A DNA stretch of 5,908 bases. Source: Peptococcaceae bacterium (GTDB taxonomy: Bacteria; Bacillota; Desulfitobacteriia; Desulfitobacteriales; Syntrophobotulaceae). Positions within the stretch are counted from its first letter, which is position 1. Each line of letters begins with the position of its first letter. A program made the translations under genes and the position numbers. This document shows positions 5,693 to 5,908 of this stretch, piece after piece. The stretch is from NCBI GenBank assembly GCA_012523535.1, contig JAAYII010000393.1, positions 1 through 5,908 of the forward strand. Reading direction: 5' to 3'. Under the pieces are notes generated by a model. It saw nothing but the letters and a program-made list of their open reading frames with translations. It searched no databases and was not told where the DNA came from.

Positions 5693-5806
5693 ACGGAATT
5701 GTTAATAACCTGTAATCAATATTTTATTAACCGCTATGTTAAGTAAATAGGCTGAATATGGTTGTAATAAGTAAGAAAAATATTTTTTGCAAAAAAATCC
5801 CGGCTT
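5693..5806. repeat. Diverged direct repeat, copy B (intergenic/terminator module)
   Basis: Partner of the copy at 5168-5280; the two starts are 525 bases apart. On the minus strand it runs from the second hairpin arm of the terminator behind the AraC-type gene to just before the ribosome site of the PAS gene. It must therefore contain that gene's leader and perhaps its promoter. No -35/-10 pair good enough to name was found. Confidence 0.75.
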
Positions 5807-5830
5807 GTATATTAAAACTAAGCCGGGATT
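5791..5830 (-). terminator. Intrinsic terminator of the AraC-type gene
   Basis: On the minus strand AATCCCGGCTT (5830-5820) pairs perfectly with AAGCCGGGATT (5806-5796) across a 13-base loop and is followed by a seven-T tract. It lies 12 bases beyond the TAA of the regulator gene. This is the strongest terminator in the window. Confidence 0.85.
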
Positions 5831-5842
5831 TATACTTGTTAT

Positions 5843-5908
5843 TTATAATTGGCCAATTTTTGATTGTTTCCGATATGCAGACGGTGAAACGCCGACCTTA
5901 TCCTTAAA
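5843..5908 (-). CDS. AraC-family transcriptional regulator, last 21 codons (rest outside window)
   Basis: Reading inward from the right edge gives FKDKVGVSPSAYRKQSKIGQL and TAA at 5845-5843. The FK-x-x-x-GVSP-x-x-YR pattern is the signature end of the second helix-turn-helix in AraC/XylS regulators, normally the last 20 or so residues of the protein. Only this tail is visible, so the N-terminal sensor domain and the true length are unknown. From the neighbouring PAS-only gene and the shared repeat, a PAS sensor domain is a reasonable guess. The terminator follows at once. Confidence 0.8.
   Translation of the reverse strand, partial: FKDKVGVSPSAYRKQSKIGQL

Overview
The window looks like chromosomal DNA of a low-to-mid GC Bacillota species, most likely a Clostridia of the Peptococcaceae/Desulfotomaculum kind. 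This is inferred from strong purine-rich Shine-Dalgarno sites, hairpin-plus-T-tract terminators, an ECF sigma/DUF4179 anti-sigma pair, and split LigD-type end-joining genes beside an iron-dependent alcohol dehydrogenase. The genus cannot be fixed from this sequence. No rRNA, tRNA, CRISPR array, transposase or phage gene was seen.

Layout. (1) Bases 1-486, plus strand: the C-terminal 161 residues of an iron-containing alcohol dehydrogenase, cut by the window edge. A hairpin at 591-618 separates it from everything else, which lies on the minus strand. (2) Bases 623-2142, minus strand: a two-gene block for bacterial non-homologous end joining. The upstream gene is a stand-alone LigD-type 3'-phosphoesterase and the downstream gene a stand-alone LigD-type polymerase/primase domain, 29 bp apart. 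No ATP-dependent ligase domain and no Ku gene are present here. (3) Bases 2313-3957, minus strand: an ECF sigma factor overlapping its probable membrane-bound DUF4179 anti-sigma partner. (4) Bases 4024-5046, minus strand: a lipoprotein gene interrupted by one in-frame TAA, followed by a 36-bp perfect palindrome with a T-tract. (5) Bases 5168-5908, minus strand: a PAS-only protein and the last 21 codons of an AraC-type regulator. Each is followed by a diverged copy of the same roughly 113-bp terminator/intergenic sequence, which suggests an old tandem duplication.

How the genes work together. The phosphoesterase would clean 3' ends and the polymerase would fill or extend broken DNA ends before sealing by a ligase encoded elsewhere. 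The sigma/anti-sigma pair is a self-contained envelope-to-transcription switch whose targets are unknown; it lies upstream of the repair genes on the same strand, with no obvious terminator between. The best candidates for something unusual are the nonsense-split lipoprotein gene, the duplicated regulator block with its rebuilt terminator, and the palindrome in front of the sigma gene. No complete novel system could be demonstrated.
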